Assembly: GCA_025363715.1 (NCBI GenBank) | Contig: JANYLR010000030.1 | Location: 1-52,511, forward strand | Origin: Holophagaceae bacterium | GTDB lineage: Bacteria; Acidobacteriota; Holophagae; Holophagales; Holophagaceae | DNA: 52,511 nt | Direction of reading: 5' to 3' | In this document: piece after piece, positions 17,142-25,158 of the stretch | How positions within the stretch are numbered: the stretch's first letter is position 1 | Layout: the number at the start of each line of letters is the position of its first letter | Notes under the pieces: generated by a model | What the model saw: only the letters and a program-made list of their open reading frames with translations | What the model was told of the DNA's origin: nothing | Database searches by the model: none | Position numbers and translations under genes: made by a program

Positions 17142-17951
17142 ATGCGATCTGTGTTCGCCTCCCTCTTCGCCGTCCTGCTACTCATGACCGGCTGCGCCAC
17201 GCCCGAAACGGTGCAGCGCCGCAGCAGCCTCTCCTCGTACCTGGGGGCCAAGGCTTCGCCGCCCCCGGATCCGGCCGCCGGACCAGCCAGGCTCCTGCTG
17301 CCCCTGCGCCTGGGCATCGCCTTCGTTCCGGCGGATGCGGGCCAGCGGGCCGGGTCCATGAGCGCGAATACCCCTGCCACCCTCATGAATCCCGCGCAGG
17401 AACAGGAACTGCACCGTCATGTCGCCGAATTGTTCGGCCAGAAGCCTTGGGCCCTGAGCTTCAAGATCATCCCGGCCCTCTACCTGGCCAAGGGCGGGGG
17501 CTTCGAGGACCTGGACCAGGTGGCCCGCAGCTTCGGCGTGGACGTGGTGGCCCTGGTCAGCGTGGACCAAGTGCAGTTCAGCAGCCCACGCTGGTATGCG
17601 TGGACCTACTGGACCCTGGTGGGCGCCTACATGGTGAAGGGCGACAAGAACGACACCACCACCCTGGTGGACGCCGCGGTCTACCACGTGCCCTCCCGCA
17701 CCTTCCTCTTCCGGGCCGGAGGTGTGGGAACCCTCAAGGGCAGCTCCACCTGGTCGGGCCGGGAGGACGCCTTCCGCCAGCAGTCCCGGGAGAGCTTGGC
17801 CCTGGCCATGGCCAACCTCTCCGACTCACTGGACCAGGGCGTCGCCGGCTTCAAGCAGGATCTGCTGAAGGGCGTCCGCAAGGACGTCCAACTGATGGAC
17901 AAGGATGGCAACATTCTGGGCAGTGCCGCTTACGATCCAGCGCGGCGCTGA
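17142..17951 (+). CDS. Lipoprotein resembling the rhombotarget lipoprotein family
   Basis: 269 residues from the ATG at 17142 with GGAG upstream. Signal peptide [20 protein letters not shown], lipobox LMTGC with lipidated Cys18. The mature protein has [11 protein letters not shown], then [20 protein letters not shown] and VSVDQVQF, then [17 protein letters not shown]; from memory these blocks match the family called rhombotarget lipoprotein, named for co-occurrence with rhombosortase. No GlyGly-CTERM tail is visible, since the protein ends in AAYDPARR. No enzymatic motif. Divergently transcribed from a TetR repressor, so it is probably induced by a signal the repressor binds. Confidence 0.7.
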   Translation: MRSVFASLFAVLLLMTGCATPETVQRRSSLSSYLGAKASPPPDPAAGPARLLLPLRLGIAFVPADAGQRAGSMSANTPATLMNPAQEQELHRHVAELFGQKPWALSFKIIPALYLAKGGGFEDLDQVARSFGVDVVALVSVDQVQFSSPRWYAWTYWTLVGAYMVKGDKNDTTTLVDAAVYHVPSRTFLFRAGGVGTLKGSSTWSGREDAFRQQSRESLALAMANLSDSLDQGVAGFKQDLLKGVRKDVQLMDKDGNILGSAAYDPARR

Positions 17952-17995
17952 CGGCCTCGCACCCGGCAAGGCTACACTGGTGCTCCGGAGCGCCC

Positions 17996-18772
17996 ATGTC
18001 CCTCGTCATCGCCGGCAAGACCTTCCACAACCGCCTCGTCCTCGGCACGGGGAAGTACAAGGATTTCGCCACCATGCAGGCCTGCTACCGAGCCGCGCGG
18101 GTGGAGATGGTCACCCTGGCCGTGCGTCGCTTCGATCTGGGGGCCAAGGGCGAGGACAACATCCTGAACTGGATTCCCAAGGATATCGCCCTGCTGCCCA
18201 ACACCGCCGGCTGCTACACCCGGGAGGATGCCCTGCGCGTGGCACGCCTGGCCCGGGAGGCCCTGCAGACCAACTGGGTGAAGCTCGAAGTCATCGGCGA
18301 TCAAAAGAGCCTCTACCCGGACAACGAAGAAACCCTGGAGGCCGCCAAAACCCTGATCAAGGAAGGCTTCATCGTCCTGCCCTACGTGAACGCCGATCCC
18401 ATCCTCGCCAAAAAGCTTTGCGATATTGGCTGTGCCGCCGTCATGCCCCTGGGCAGCGCCATCGGCTCGGGCCTGGGCGTGCAGAACCCCATGACCCTGC
18501 TACTCATCAAGGAAGTGGTCGAAGCCTACAAGCTGCCCATGATCGTGGACGCGGGCGTAGGCACAGCCTCTGATGCGGCCGTGGCCATGGAACTGGGCGC
18601 CGACGGTGTGCTGCTCAACACCGCCGTGGCCGAGGCCGGCGAGCCCACCAAGATGGCCCAGGCCATGGATCACGCGGTCATCGCGGGGCGCCTGGCCTTC
18701 GAAAGCGGCCGCATGCCCCGGCGCCTCTACGCCAGCGCCAGCAGCCCGGTAGCGGGAGTCATCGGAAAATAG
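17996..18772 (+). CDS. thiG: Thiazole synthase
   Basis: 258 residues, the normal ThiG length, starting at the ATG with CCGGAG upstream. TIM-barrel with the imine-forming lysine K96 in [24 protein letters not shown] at the N-terminus, [27 protein letters not shown] and the phosphate-binding [29 protein letters not shown] blocks are diagnostic. It builds the thiazole phosphate of thiamine from DXP, dehydroglycine and ThiS thiocarboxylate. thiS, thiF and thiH are not adjacent, so the sulfur carrier must be elsewhere. No TPP riboswitch fits in the 44-base gap upstream. Confidence 0.95.
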   Translation: MSLVIAGKTFHNRLVLGTGKYKDFATMQACYRAARVEMVTLAVRRFDLGAKGEDNILNWIPKDIALLPNTAGCYTREDALRVARLAREALQTNWVKLEVIGDQKSLYPDNEETLEAAKTLIKEGFIVLPYVNADPILAKKLCDIGCAAVMPLGSAIGSGLGVQNPMTLLLIKEVVEAYKLPMIVDAGVGTASDAAVAMELGADGVLLNTAVAEAGEPTKMAQAMDHAVIAGRLAFESGRMPRRLYASASSPVAGVIGK

Positions 18773-18815
18773 CCTGGTCGTGGGTCTTCACGGCCAGCCG
18801 CACCAGGAGTCCACC

Positions 18816-19151
18816 ATGCCCAAGGTCTTCGTGGCACAACATCACGCCGAGGCACACCTCGTCTCCGGGCTGCTTCAGGCCAACGGCATCCTCGCGGACG
18901 TGCGCGGCGAAGCTTTGTTCACCACCCTCGAAGCGCCCACCGTTATCCCTGGCGCAGCGCCAGAAGTGTGGGTAGCGAATCCCGCTCATGTCCCACTGGC
19001 TCTGGATCTGGTCAGGCGCTTTTCAAGGGGAGAGGCGCTGCCGGGTTCATCGGGGCCCGCCTGGCAGTGCCCGAAGTGTTCCGAAACCCTCGAGGCGCAA
19101 TTCACCGAGTGCTGGAGTTGCGGCACAGCCAAGCCAAGGCCAACTGACTAG
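18816..19151 (+). CDS. DUF2007-like protein with C-terminal zinc ribbon
   Basis: 111 residues from the ATG at 18816 (MPKVFVAQHHAEAH), which has CAGGAG upstream. The first ~70 residues have the DUF2007 pattern: a strand, HAEAHLVSGLLQANGI with alternating hydrophobics, and EVWVANPAHVPLALDLV, a small ferredoxin-like unit thought to be involved in signalling. Residues after ~85 form a zinc ribbon (CPKC ... CWSCG). No enzymatic role is evident. Possibly co-transcribed with thiG, 43 bases upstream. Confidence 0.7.
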   Translation: MPKVFVAQHHAEAHLVSGLLQANGILADVRGEALFTTLEAPTVIPGAAPEVWVANPAHVPLALDLVRRFSRGEALPGSSGPAWQCPKCSETLEAQFTECWSCGTAKPRPTD

Positions 19152-19216
19152 CCGGTCGTTCAGCAATACGAAGCGCCTGGCTGCTGCCGGGCGCTTCTCT
19201 GTCGCGATGTGTTGCC

Positions 19217-20368
19217 TTACCGTGCCGGGACTGCCTCTCGAAGACCGACCTCGGCCAGGGCGGTGGCGAGGTGGCCCACGGTGCGGTCTACGTTGTGCAG
19301 CTTCTCCAGCCCGAACAGGCCGATCCGGAAAGTCATGAAATCCGCTGGTTCGTCACACTGCAACGGTACGCCGGCGGCCACCTGCAGGCCCGCCGCCAAG
19401 AACTTCTTCCCGGACTGAATGTCTGGATCCGTGGTGTAGCTCACCACCACGCCCGGGGCCTTGAAGCCCTCGGCGGCCACGCTGGGCAGACCACAGCTTT
19501 CCAGCAGGAGACGGGCCTTGGAGCCCAGGTCCGCCTGCTCGGCCCGCAGCTTTTCGAAGCCATAAGCCTCCATTTCCTGCATCACCGCGCAAACCCGGGC
19601 CAGGGAATCCGTGGGCATGGTGGCGTGGTAGGCGTGGCCGCCCTTCAGATAGGCGTCCATGATCGCGGACCACTTCTTGAGATCGCAGGCGAAGCTGGTG
19701 CTGGTGGTGCCCTCCATCACCTTCACGGCCTGCTCGGAAAGCATGACCATGGCGGCGCAGGGGCTGCCGCTCCAGCCTTTCTGGGGAGCGGTCACGATCA
19801 CATCCACACCTATGGCTTCCATGTCCACCCACATGCAGCCGGAGGCGACGCAGTCCAGCACGAACAGGCCGCCCACCGCGTGGGTGGCCTGGGCCACGGC
19901 CTTCAGGTAGTCGTCGGGCAGGATGATGCCGGCGGCGGTTTCCACATGCGGCGCGATCACCACCTGGGGCTTTTCGGCGGCAATGGCGGCCACCACTTCG
20001 GCGATGGGCGTGGGCACCCAGGGCGACTGACTGCCCGTGCCCGTGCGGCGGGCCTTAAGCACCGTGTGGGAGGCAGGAATCCCGCCCATGTCGAAGATCT
20101 GGGACCAGCGGAAGCTGAAGAAGCCGTCGCGGATCACCAGGGCTTTCTTGCCGGTGGCGAACTGGCGGGCCACGGCTTCCATGCCGAAGGTGCCGCTGCC
20201 GGGGACGATGACGGCGGCCTTGGCGTGGTAGACCTGGGTGAGGATGCGGTTCATGTCCCGCATGACCTGCTGGAAGCGCTTGGACATGTGGTTCAGGGCG
20301 CGGTCGGTGTAGACCACGGAGAATTCCAGCAGTCCATCGGGGTCGATGTTGGGAAGCAGTGCGGTCAT
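19217..20368 (-). CDS. Class V aminotransferase (alanine-glyoxylate/serine-type)
   Basis: 383 residues. PLP fold-type I, class V: VIVPGSGTFGMEA near the N-terminus, D172 in FVLDCVASG, and the Schiff-base lysine K197 in VTAPQKGWSGSP. This places it with alanine-, serine- or ureidoglycine-glyoxylate and 2-aminoethylphosphonate transaminases. The substrate cannot be fixed from sequence. GAGGAGG lies just before the start. It is the last gene of a unit with a cupin and an LctP-type permease, suggesting use of an imported small hydroxy or amino acid (inference). Confidence 0.82.
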   Translation of the reverse strand: MTALLPNIDPDGLLEFSVVYTDRALNHMSKRFQQVMRDMNRILTQVYHAKAAVIVPGSGTFGMEAVARQFATGKKALVIRDGFFSFRWSQIFDMGGIPASHTVLKARRTGTGSQSPWVPTPIAEVVAAIAAEKPQVVIAPHVETAAGIILPDDYLKAVAQATHAVGGLFVLDCVASGCMWVDMEAIGVDVIVTAPQKGWSGSPCAAMVMLSEQAVKVMEGTTSTSFACDLKKWSAIMDAYLKGGHAYHATMPTDSLARVCAVMQEMEAYGFEKLRAEQADLGSKARLLLESCGLPSVAAEGFKAPGVVVSYTTDPDIQSGKKFLAAGLQVAAGVPLQCDEPADFMTFRIGLFGLEKLHNVDRTVGHLATALAEVGLREAVPAR

Positions 20369-20387
20369 GGCGGGTCCTCCTCAGAAT

Positions 20388-20798
20388 CTATTTAAGCCAG
20401 TTGATGTCGGTGCCGGCAGGCAGGTGCGGCGTGAAGATCGACAGGTAGTGGAGGTTCTCCTCCAGGGCCCGGGTGTCGTGGATGATGCCCCGGGGGCAGA
20501 CATGCACATCGCCCGCCTTCACGGGCTTCCACTCGCCGTTGACCATGATCTCACCCTTGCCACCCACCACGACCACGTACTCATCGCAGACCGTGTGGAA
20601 GTGCGTGCCGATGGTGGTGCCCTTCACGGCGGTGCGGATCATCATCTGGGAGCGGGGGCACTCGTAGACCACCTCGCTGTCCACGCCCTTCTCGGGCAGG
20701 GCGCGCTGGGCGTAGTACTCCGGCAGGTTGACGAGGACGGCTACATTCGGCGTGGAGTCGACGAGACCCTTGAGGGTCTCCAGTTCACAGGTGGTCAT
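20388..20798 (-). CDS. Small cupin-domain protein
   Basis: 136 residues, a single cupin barrel. Motif 1 is THFHTVCDEYVVVVGGKGEI (metal-binding His-x-His and Glu) and motif 2 is PVKAGDVHVCPRGIIHDT (Pro-x-Gly-x2-His pattern). It could be an isomerase, dioxygenase or lyase, or a stabilising partner; nothing in the sequence decides. Start ATG at 20798 with AGGAG upstream. It sits 19 bases upstream of the aminotransferase gene and 45 bases downstream of the permease gene, forming a three-gene unit. Confidence 0.8.
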   Translation of the reverse strand: MTTCELETLKGLVDSTPNVAVLVNLPEYYAQRALPEKGVDSEVVYECPRSQMMIRTAVKGTTIGTHFHTVCDEYVVVVGGKGEIMVNGEWKPVKAGDVHVCPRGIIHDTRALEENLHYLSIFTPHLPAGTDINWLK

Positions 20799-20843
20799 GG
20801 GGTTCTCCTGGTTGGATGGGGGCGTTGGTTGGCTGGTTGCCGC

Positions 20844-22505
20844 TCAGCTCACGGCCGGCGCGGTGGGAAGGATCCAGGGGATGACGAAGGCCTGCAACAA
20901 CACCACGACCATCACGATCCCCAGAAGGATCATTGAATACTTTAAGGTCTTCCGGAAGATGTCCGTTTCCTTGCCCACCAGACCCACGGCGGCGCAGGCC
21001 ACGGCGATCGATTGAGGGGAGATCAGCTTGCCCATCACCCCGCCGAACAGGTTGGCCGAGGTGGTGAGGATGGGATTGAAGCCCAGGTGCTGGGCGGTCA
21101 CCTGCTGGAGCTTGCCGAAGAGGGCCGCCGACGAGGTCACGGAGCCGGTGAGGAAGACGCCCAGGAGGCCGATGACGGGGGAGAAGATGGGGAAGGCCAT
21201 GCCCGTGAGGACGGCGAAGGCCAGGCCCAGGGTGAAGGACATGCCGGAGTAGTTGGCCAGGAAGCCCAGGCCGATGACCGAGGACAGGGTGATGAGGGCG
21301 AAGCGGAGCTGCTTGAAAGTCTTGAGGAATACCCTGCCGCCGGTGGCGGGGCTGATGCCCAGCACGACCATGGAAATCAAGGCAGAGAGGAACATGGCCG
21401 TGCCGGGGGCGGTGAGCCACTGCCACTTGTAGCTGGCGGCGTAGAGGGTGGGCTTGGCGACGATCGGCGCGGCCTTGAAGACGACACCGTCCAGGCCGGG
21501 CCACTTGGGCACCGCCAGGAACCAGTGGTGGGTCTTTTCCGCGTAGGTCTTGAAGGCGGGGGTGCCCCAGATGGCCATGACCACCATGAGGATGAGGAAG
21601 GGGGACCAGGCCGTGAAGATCTGGCCCGCGGAATAGCTGGTGCCGGTGGCCTGGGTGGAGGCCGCGTCCTCCGGGAAGTTCCAGGTGGTCTTCGGCTGCC
21701 AGAACCGGATGAAGATGATCAGACACACCAAAGAGACCACGGAGGCCGTGATGGCGGGCAGTTCGGGCCCGAAGTAGGTGGAGATCACCAGCGAGGTGGC
21801 GCCGTAGCTGATGCCTGCCACCAGGGCCGCCGGAAGCACTTCCTTGGCCTTCTTGAAGCCCACCATGACCACCAGCATGAAGAAGGGGATGATCAGGGCC
21901 ATGAAGGCCATATCGATGCCGATGGCGCGGGCCATGGTGGTGGCGGGGATGCCCGTCACCGTGGCCATCATCATCGTGGGCACGCCCACGGGGCCGAAGG
22001 GCACGGGGGGCGTGTTGGCCACCAGGCAGATGACCGCCGCGGGCAGGGGCGGGAAACCCAGGCCGATAAGCATGGCCGCGGCCACGGCCACAGGCGCGCC
22101 CTGGCCCGCCACGCCCTCCATGAAGGCCGAGAAGGAGAAGGCGATGAGCAGGGCCTGGATGCGGCGGTCCGGTGAGAGCGACGAGATCGAGCTCTTGATG
22201 ACCTCGAACTGTCCGGATTCCACGGTGAGGTTGAAGAGGAAGACGGCGGTCAGGATGATCCAGCCGATGGGGAAGAGGCCAGTGACCATGCCCAGGGCGG
22301 AGGCCGACAGCGCGGCAGTGACCGGCATCCGGTAGACCACCACGCTGATGAGGATGGTGAGCAGCAGCGTGAGGATCCCCGCCACATGGCCCTTCATGCG
22401 CTTCACGGCCAGGGCCCAGAAGAGGAAGAAGATGGGGATGGCCACCACGAGGGCCGTCAGGAGCAGGCTTCCGTTGAGCGCGGCGTAGTTCTGGTTCCAG
22501 GGCAT
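20844..22505 (-). CDS. lctP: L-lactate permease-family transporter
   Basis: 553 residues from the ATG at 22505 (MPWNQNYAALNGSLLL), preceded by AAGGA at 8 bases; this matches the usual LctP N-terminus better than the upstream start. Roughly 12-14 membrane segments. Family features: an AFSFSAFMEGVAGQGAPVAV stretch, PPVPFGPVGVPTMMMATVTG, and the late GLLGVFLTGSVTSSAALFGK and NLFGGVMGKLISPQSIAVA. LctP proteins import lactate or glycolate with protons. Because the downstream genes are an aminotransferase and a cupin rather than lactate dehydrogenases, the physiological substrate may be another hydroxy acid. Confidence 0.88.
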   Translation of the reverse strand: MPWNQNYAALNGSLLLTALVVAIPIFFLFWALAVKRMKGHVAGILTLLLTILISVVVYRMPVTAALSASALGMVTGLFPIGWIILTAVFLFNLTVESGQFEVIKSSISSLSPDRRIQALLIAFSFSAFMEGVAGQGAPVAVAAAMLIGLGFPPLPAAVICLVANTPPVPFGPVGVPTMMMATVTGIPATTMARAIGIDMAFMALIIPFFMLVVMVGFKKAKEVLPAALVAGISYGATSLVISTYFGPELPAITASVVSLVCLIIFIRFWQPKTTWNFPEDAASTQATGTSYSAGQIFTAWSPFLILMVVMAIWGTPAFKTYAEKTHHWFLAVPKWPGLDGVVFKAAPIVAKPTLYAASYKWQWLTAPGTAMFLSALISMVVLGISPATGGRVFLKTFKQLRFALITLSSVIGLGFLANYSGMSFTLGLAFAVLTGMAFPIFSPVIGLLGVFLTGSVTSSAALFGKLQQVTAQHLGFNPILTTSANLFGGVMGKLISPQSIAVACAAVGLVGKETDIFRKTLKYSMILLGIVMVVVLLQAFVIPWILPTAPAVS

Positions 22506-23175
22506 ACGATTGATCCTTTCTTTCAAGCGGGTGGGCAAACGGGCATCACAAGGTGAAGCTCACCTTGGATCAAAGCACTGCATGAACTCTCAACTTGGCG
22601 GTACGGCTGGAGGCATGGGCCGCCAGTCGCCCCTCCCAGGGAAAAACGCCCTCCAGGGCAGCCCTGGTTTCGGCGTTCCATCGAACCATTGCGAGGGGGA
22701 GGTGATCTGATGTTTGGACCATGTGGATGGAAGCCACTATGGGCCTGATGCCTCAATTAGTGATGTGATCGTCGTCAATTTTCTATTGAATCCAATGATA
22801 GTTACGTCCGCAGGTTTGCTGTCTAGACCGGGGTTGATTTGTCACTTTTCTTTCAGTTCGAACCCGCGCCATGGATACGGCCGGGCGGATCCAGTCGGGT
22901 CTGTACCTCAGGGAAGGCTCGACCTTGCTGTGGTTCAGAGTCCCGCCACGGCCACGGCCCACTTTGAAAACAGACCTAGGTGACCGCGCGGGGCTTGGGC
23001 TGGTGACGAGGCTTTCCCGGGGAGGCCCCATGGTGGCTAGATAGGCGCAGCGAGAACGGTCCATACTGTCCTCCGCTTTAGCTGCGCTCTGAGCAGGTTC
23101 CAGAACCACAAAGCTCCCGATTTGTTACCGATTTATTGACGCTTTTCGCAACTTTCCCTTGGAGCCTGGACGGCC
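22506..23175. other. 670-bp intergenic region, lower GC, between lctP and yceH
   Basis: No credible gene. Near lctP an inverted repeat CAAGGTGA/TCACCTTG (22549-22567) lies 44 bases from the start codon, a candidate operator. The centre (about 22740-22860) is clearly more AT-rich than the flanks. A minus-strand frame of 108 codons (22783-23109) has odd composition and no start signal; it may be the remnant of an insertion element. A TTGACG at 23136-23141 could be a -35 box for yceH, but no clear -10 follows. Confidence 0.5.
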
Positions 23176-23802
23176 GTGAACCTATCCCCCCTGGAATGCC
23201 GTGTCCTGGGCTGCCTGCTGGAAAAACAGCTGAGCACGCCGGATGTGTACCCGCTTTCCATGAACACGCTGCTCAACGCCTGTAACCAGTCCAGCAACCG
23301 CGACCCCGTGCTGTCGGTGACGGAACCGGAAGTCCAGGATGCGGTGGACTCGCTCATCGAAAAGGGCCTGGCCGAGCACTGGCCGGGCCGCGTGCTCAAG
23401 ATCGCCCACACGGCCAAGCCCACCTGGAATCTTTCCGTGCAGGAAGCGGCCCTGCTGGCGGAGCTGCTGCTACGTGGCCCCCAGACGCCGGGCGAGCTGC
23501 GCACCAACACCCGCCGCATGTATGCCTTCCCCGATCTGGCGGAAGTGGAGGGCTGCCTGGCGGTCCTCATGGAGGCCGAGCCGCCCCTGGTCATCCGCCT
23601 GCCCCGGGCCCCGGGCGCCCGGGAGGCCCGGGTGGCGCACCTGCTGTCCGGCCCCGTGGAGGCCGGTGGTTCCGTCTCGCTCGCCCCAGAGGCCCCCGCC
23701 CGGACGGGGCGCAGCGAGCAACTGGAGGCCGAGCTGTCCTCCCTCCGCGAGGAACTCGCGGAGCTGCGGAAGGAATTCGAAGCCTTCAAGGCCCAGTTCT
23801 GA
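23176..23802 (+). CDS. yceH: YceH/UPF0502 (DUF480) family protein
   Basis: 208 residues with a GTG start. Family pattern: LSPLECRVLGCLLEKQLSTP, YPLSMNTLLNACNQSSNRDP, then a second winged-helix unit with LLLRGPQTPGELRTNTRRMY. Two winged-helix domains suggest DNA or RNA binding; the function is not established. The C-terminal ~40 residues form a predicted coiled coil (SEQLEAELSSLREELAELRK). The stop overlaps the next start (TGATG), so the NTF2-like gene is translationally coupled. Confidence 0.88.
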   Translation: MNLSPLECRVLGCLLEKQLSTPDVYPLSMNTLLNACNQSSNRDPVLSVTEPEVQDAVDSLIEKGLAEHWPGRVLKIAHTAKPTWNLSVQEAALLAELLLRGPQTPGELRTNTRRMYAFPDLAEVEGCLAVLMEAEPPLVIRLPRAPGAREARVAHLLSGPVEAGGSVSLAPEAPARTGRSEQLEAELSSLREELAELRKEFEAFKAQF

Positions 23803-24275
23803 TGCCCCAGGCCGTGGTGGTGCAGCGGTTCTACGAGGCCTTTGCCCGGAAGGACGCGGCCGCCATGGCTGCCTGCTACCACCCAAGAGCCACCTTCGAG
23901 GATCCAGCCTTCGGGCCCCTGGACCGTGAGGCCGCCTGTGCCATGTGGGCCATGCTGCTGGGCCGCTCCGCCGATTTGGCGGTCACCCATCAGGTTCTAG
24001 GTGAAGTAGGCTCCGAGGTCACAGCCCGCTGGGAAGCCCGCTACACCTTCACTCGCACCGGACGGCCGGTGCTCAATCGCATCGAAGCCACCTTCACCCT
24101 GGAGGACGGCCTCATCCGCACCCACCGGGATAACTTCAGCTTCTGGGCCTGGGCCCGCCAGGCCTTCGGTCCCGCAGGTCTCCTGCTGGGATGGACGCCC
24201 TGGTTCCAGGCCAAGGTGCAGGGCGAGGCCCTCCGCTCCCTGGCAGCCTATCGGACGAAGGCCGCTGGAGGCTAA
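23802..24275 (+). CDS. NTF2/SnoaL-like protein
   Basis: 157 residues, a cone-shaped alpha+beta NTF2 fold by pattern: VVVQRFYEAFARKDAAAMAA then CYHPRATFEDPAFGPLDREA, a central helix, and the strands VTARWEARYTFTRTGRPV / NRIEATFTLEDGLIRTHRD. SnoaL-like proteins are small enzymes or binding proteins; Asp and His residues in the cavity are compatible with a lyase or isomerase, but no substrate is evident. Coupled to yceH. Its stop overlaps the convergent barstar stop by 3 bases. Confidence 0.78.
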   Translation: MPQAVVVQRFYEAFARKDAAAMAACYHPRATFEDPAFGPLDREAACAMWAMLLGRSADLAVTHQVLGEVGSEVTARWEARYTFTRTGRPVLNRIEATFTLEDGLIRTHRDNFSFWAWARQAFGPAGLLLGWTPWFQAKVQGEALRSLAAYRTKAAGG

Positions 24276-24700
24276 TCCAAACCCAGGGCGCGCAAGCCCT
24301 CAACGAGGGTGTCGTAACGTTCCGCCTCGGCCTGAAGAATCAACTGGAAGGGCTGGGGAGCCAAGTCAAACTGGATCTCCCGCAGCAGCGCCAGGAGGGT
24401 GGGGAAGTCTTCGGGCGGGGCATCCTGCAGCAGCTGCTCCGCCTCCAGCACCAGGAAGGTGCCACCCTCCGGCAGATCGGCCAGGGCATCCCGCAAGGCG
24501 TCCCAGGTGCCGCCAAAGTGGGGCGGGAACTGGGCGGCGGCGGCCCACTCGTCCATGAGCCCGACCTTGGTGCGCATGCGGGAGCCCCGCAGCCACCAGA
24601 GCGGGGCCTGGCCGGTGGCGGCCTCCAGGAGGGCTTCCGCGGTGCCCCGCCAGGGCTGGAGCAGCGGACCGCTCCGGGTGGGAAAGGATCGCTCGGTCAT
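24272..24700 (-). CDS. Barstar-family RNase inhibitor
   Basis: 142 residues. The barstar core is FPPHFGGTWDALRDALADLPEG with the conserved F-P-x2-[FY]-G-x3-[WL]-D-A-L-x-D pattern, whose last Asp corresponds to the barnase-contacting Asp39 region; strands FLVLEAEQLL and FQLILQAEAERYD follow. An N-terminal extension of ~45 residues is unlike the classic 90-residue barstar. It overlaps the upstream RNase gene by ATGA, so toxin and inhibitor are co-translated. No signal peptide: the inhibitor stays in the cytoplasm and would protect the producer. Confidence 0.85.
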   Translation of the reverse strand: MTERSFPTRSGPLLQPWRGTAEALLEAATGQAPLWWLRGSRMRTKVGLMDEWAAAAQFPPHFGGTWDALRDALADLPEGGTFLVLEAEQLLQDAPPEDFPTLLALLREIQFDLAPQPFQLILQAEAERYDTLVEGLRALGLD

Positions 24701-25110
24701 TTCACTTCAACGAAGGTGCGGTAGTGGTCGGCGGTGTACCAGGCCCGGCCCGTGCGATCGGTGACCAGGCGCTCAGCGCCCCGGTTGCGGCCCTCGGCCC
24801 GGGGCCGCACATCCCACTCCCGGTACTCGATGCGCTTCCGGTGAGCGTCATAGCGGGGCAGCTGTCCCTCGTAGTTCCCGAAAATTCGGCCCCCCACGTA
24901 GCCGGCCGGGGCATAGCCATGCTTCCGGATGTAGGCCAGGGTCTCCCGGGCATGGGCGGGAACCGGGTCCTGGACCTTTTGCACTTGGGCCGGGGGCTGG
25001 GTGGGGACGCCCGGTCCAGCTCCGGCTCCACATGCGGACAGGGGCAGCAGGACCAGGACGCCCACCAGGCTCGCGGCCAGGTGCGCCAGGATCCTACGCC
25101 AGCGGGTCAT
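24697..25110 (-). CDS. Barnase-family ribonuclease, predicted lipoprotein
   Basis: 137 residues. Signal peptide II with lipobox LSAC and Cys27, so the protein is probably exported and lipid-anchored. The C-terminal ~65 residues are a barnase/microbial RNase (N1/T1-type) domain: GGRIFGNYEGQLP, Glu98 in YREWDV (general base), Arg110/Arg114 in NRGAERLV (phosphate binding) and His129 in ADHYRTFVEV (general acid); all catalytic positions are kept. It should cleave RNA after guanosine. Paired with a barstar by a 4-base overlap. The family includes secreted nucleases and toxin domains used between bacteria. Confidence 0.87.
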   Translation of the reverse strand: MTRWRRILAHLAASLVGVLVLLPLSACGAGAGPGVPTQPPAQVQKVQDPVPAHARETLAYIRKHGYAPAGYVGGRIFGNYEGQLPRYDAHRKRIEYREWDVRPRAEGRNRGAERLVTDRTGRAWYTADHYRTFVEVK

Positions 25111-25158
25111 GCGTCCTCCGGAAACTGGTCCCAGTCTACCCGGGGCTTTGGCTCGGAA

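Noticed and set aside
22783..23109. 108-codon minus-strand frame in the lctP-yceH gap
   Set aside because: No ribosome-binding site, Arg/Ser/Pro-rich and no domain; more likely non-coding or a relic.
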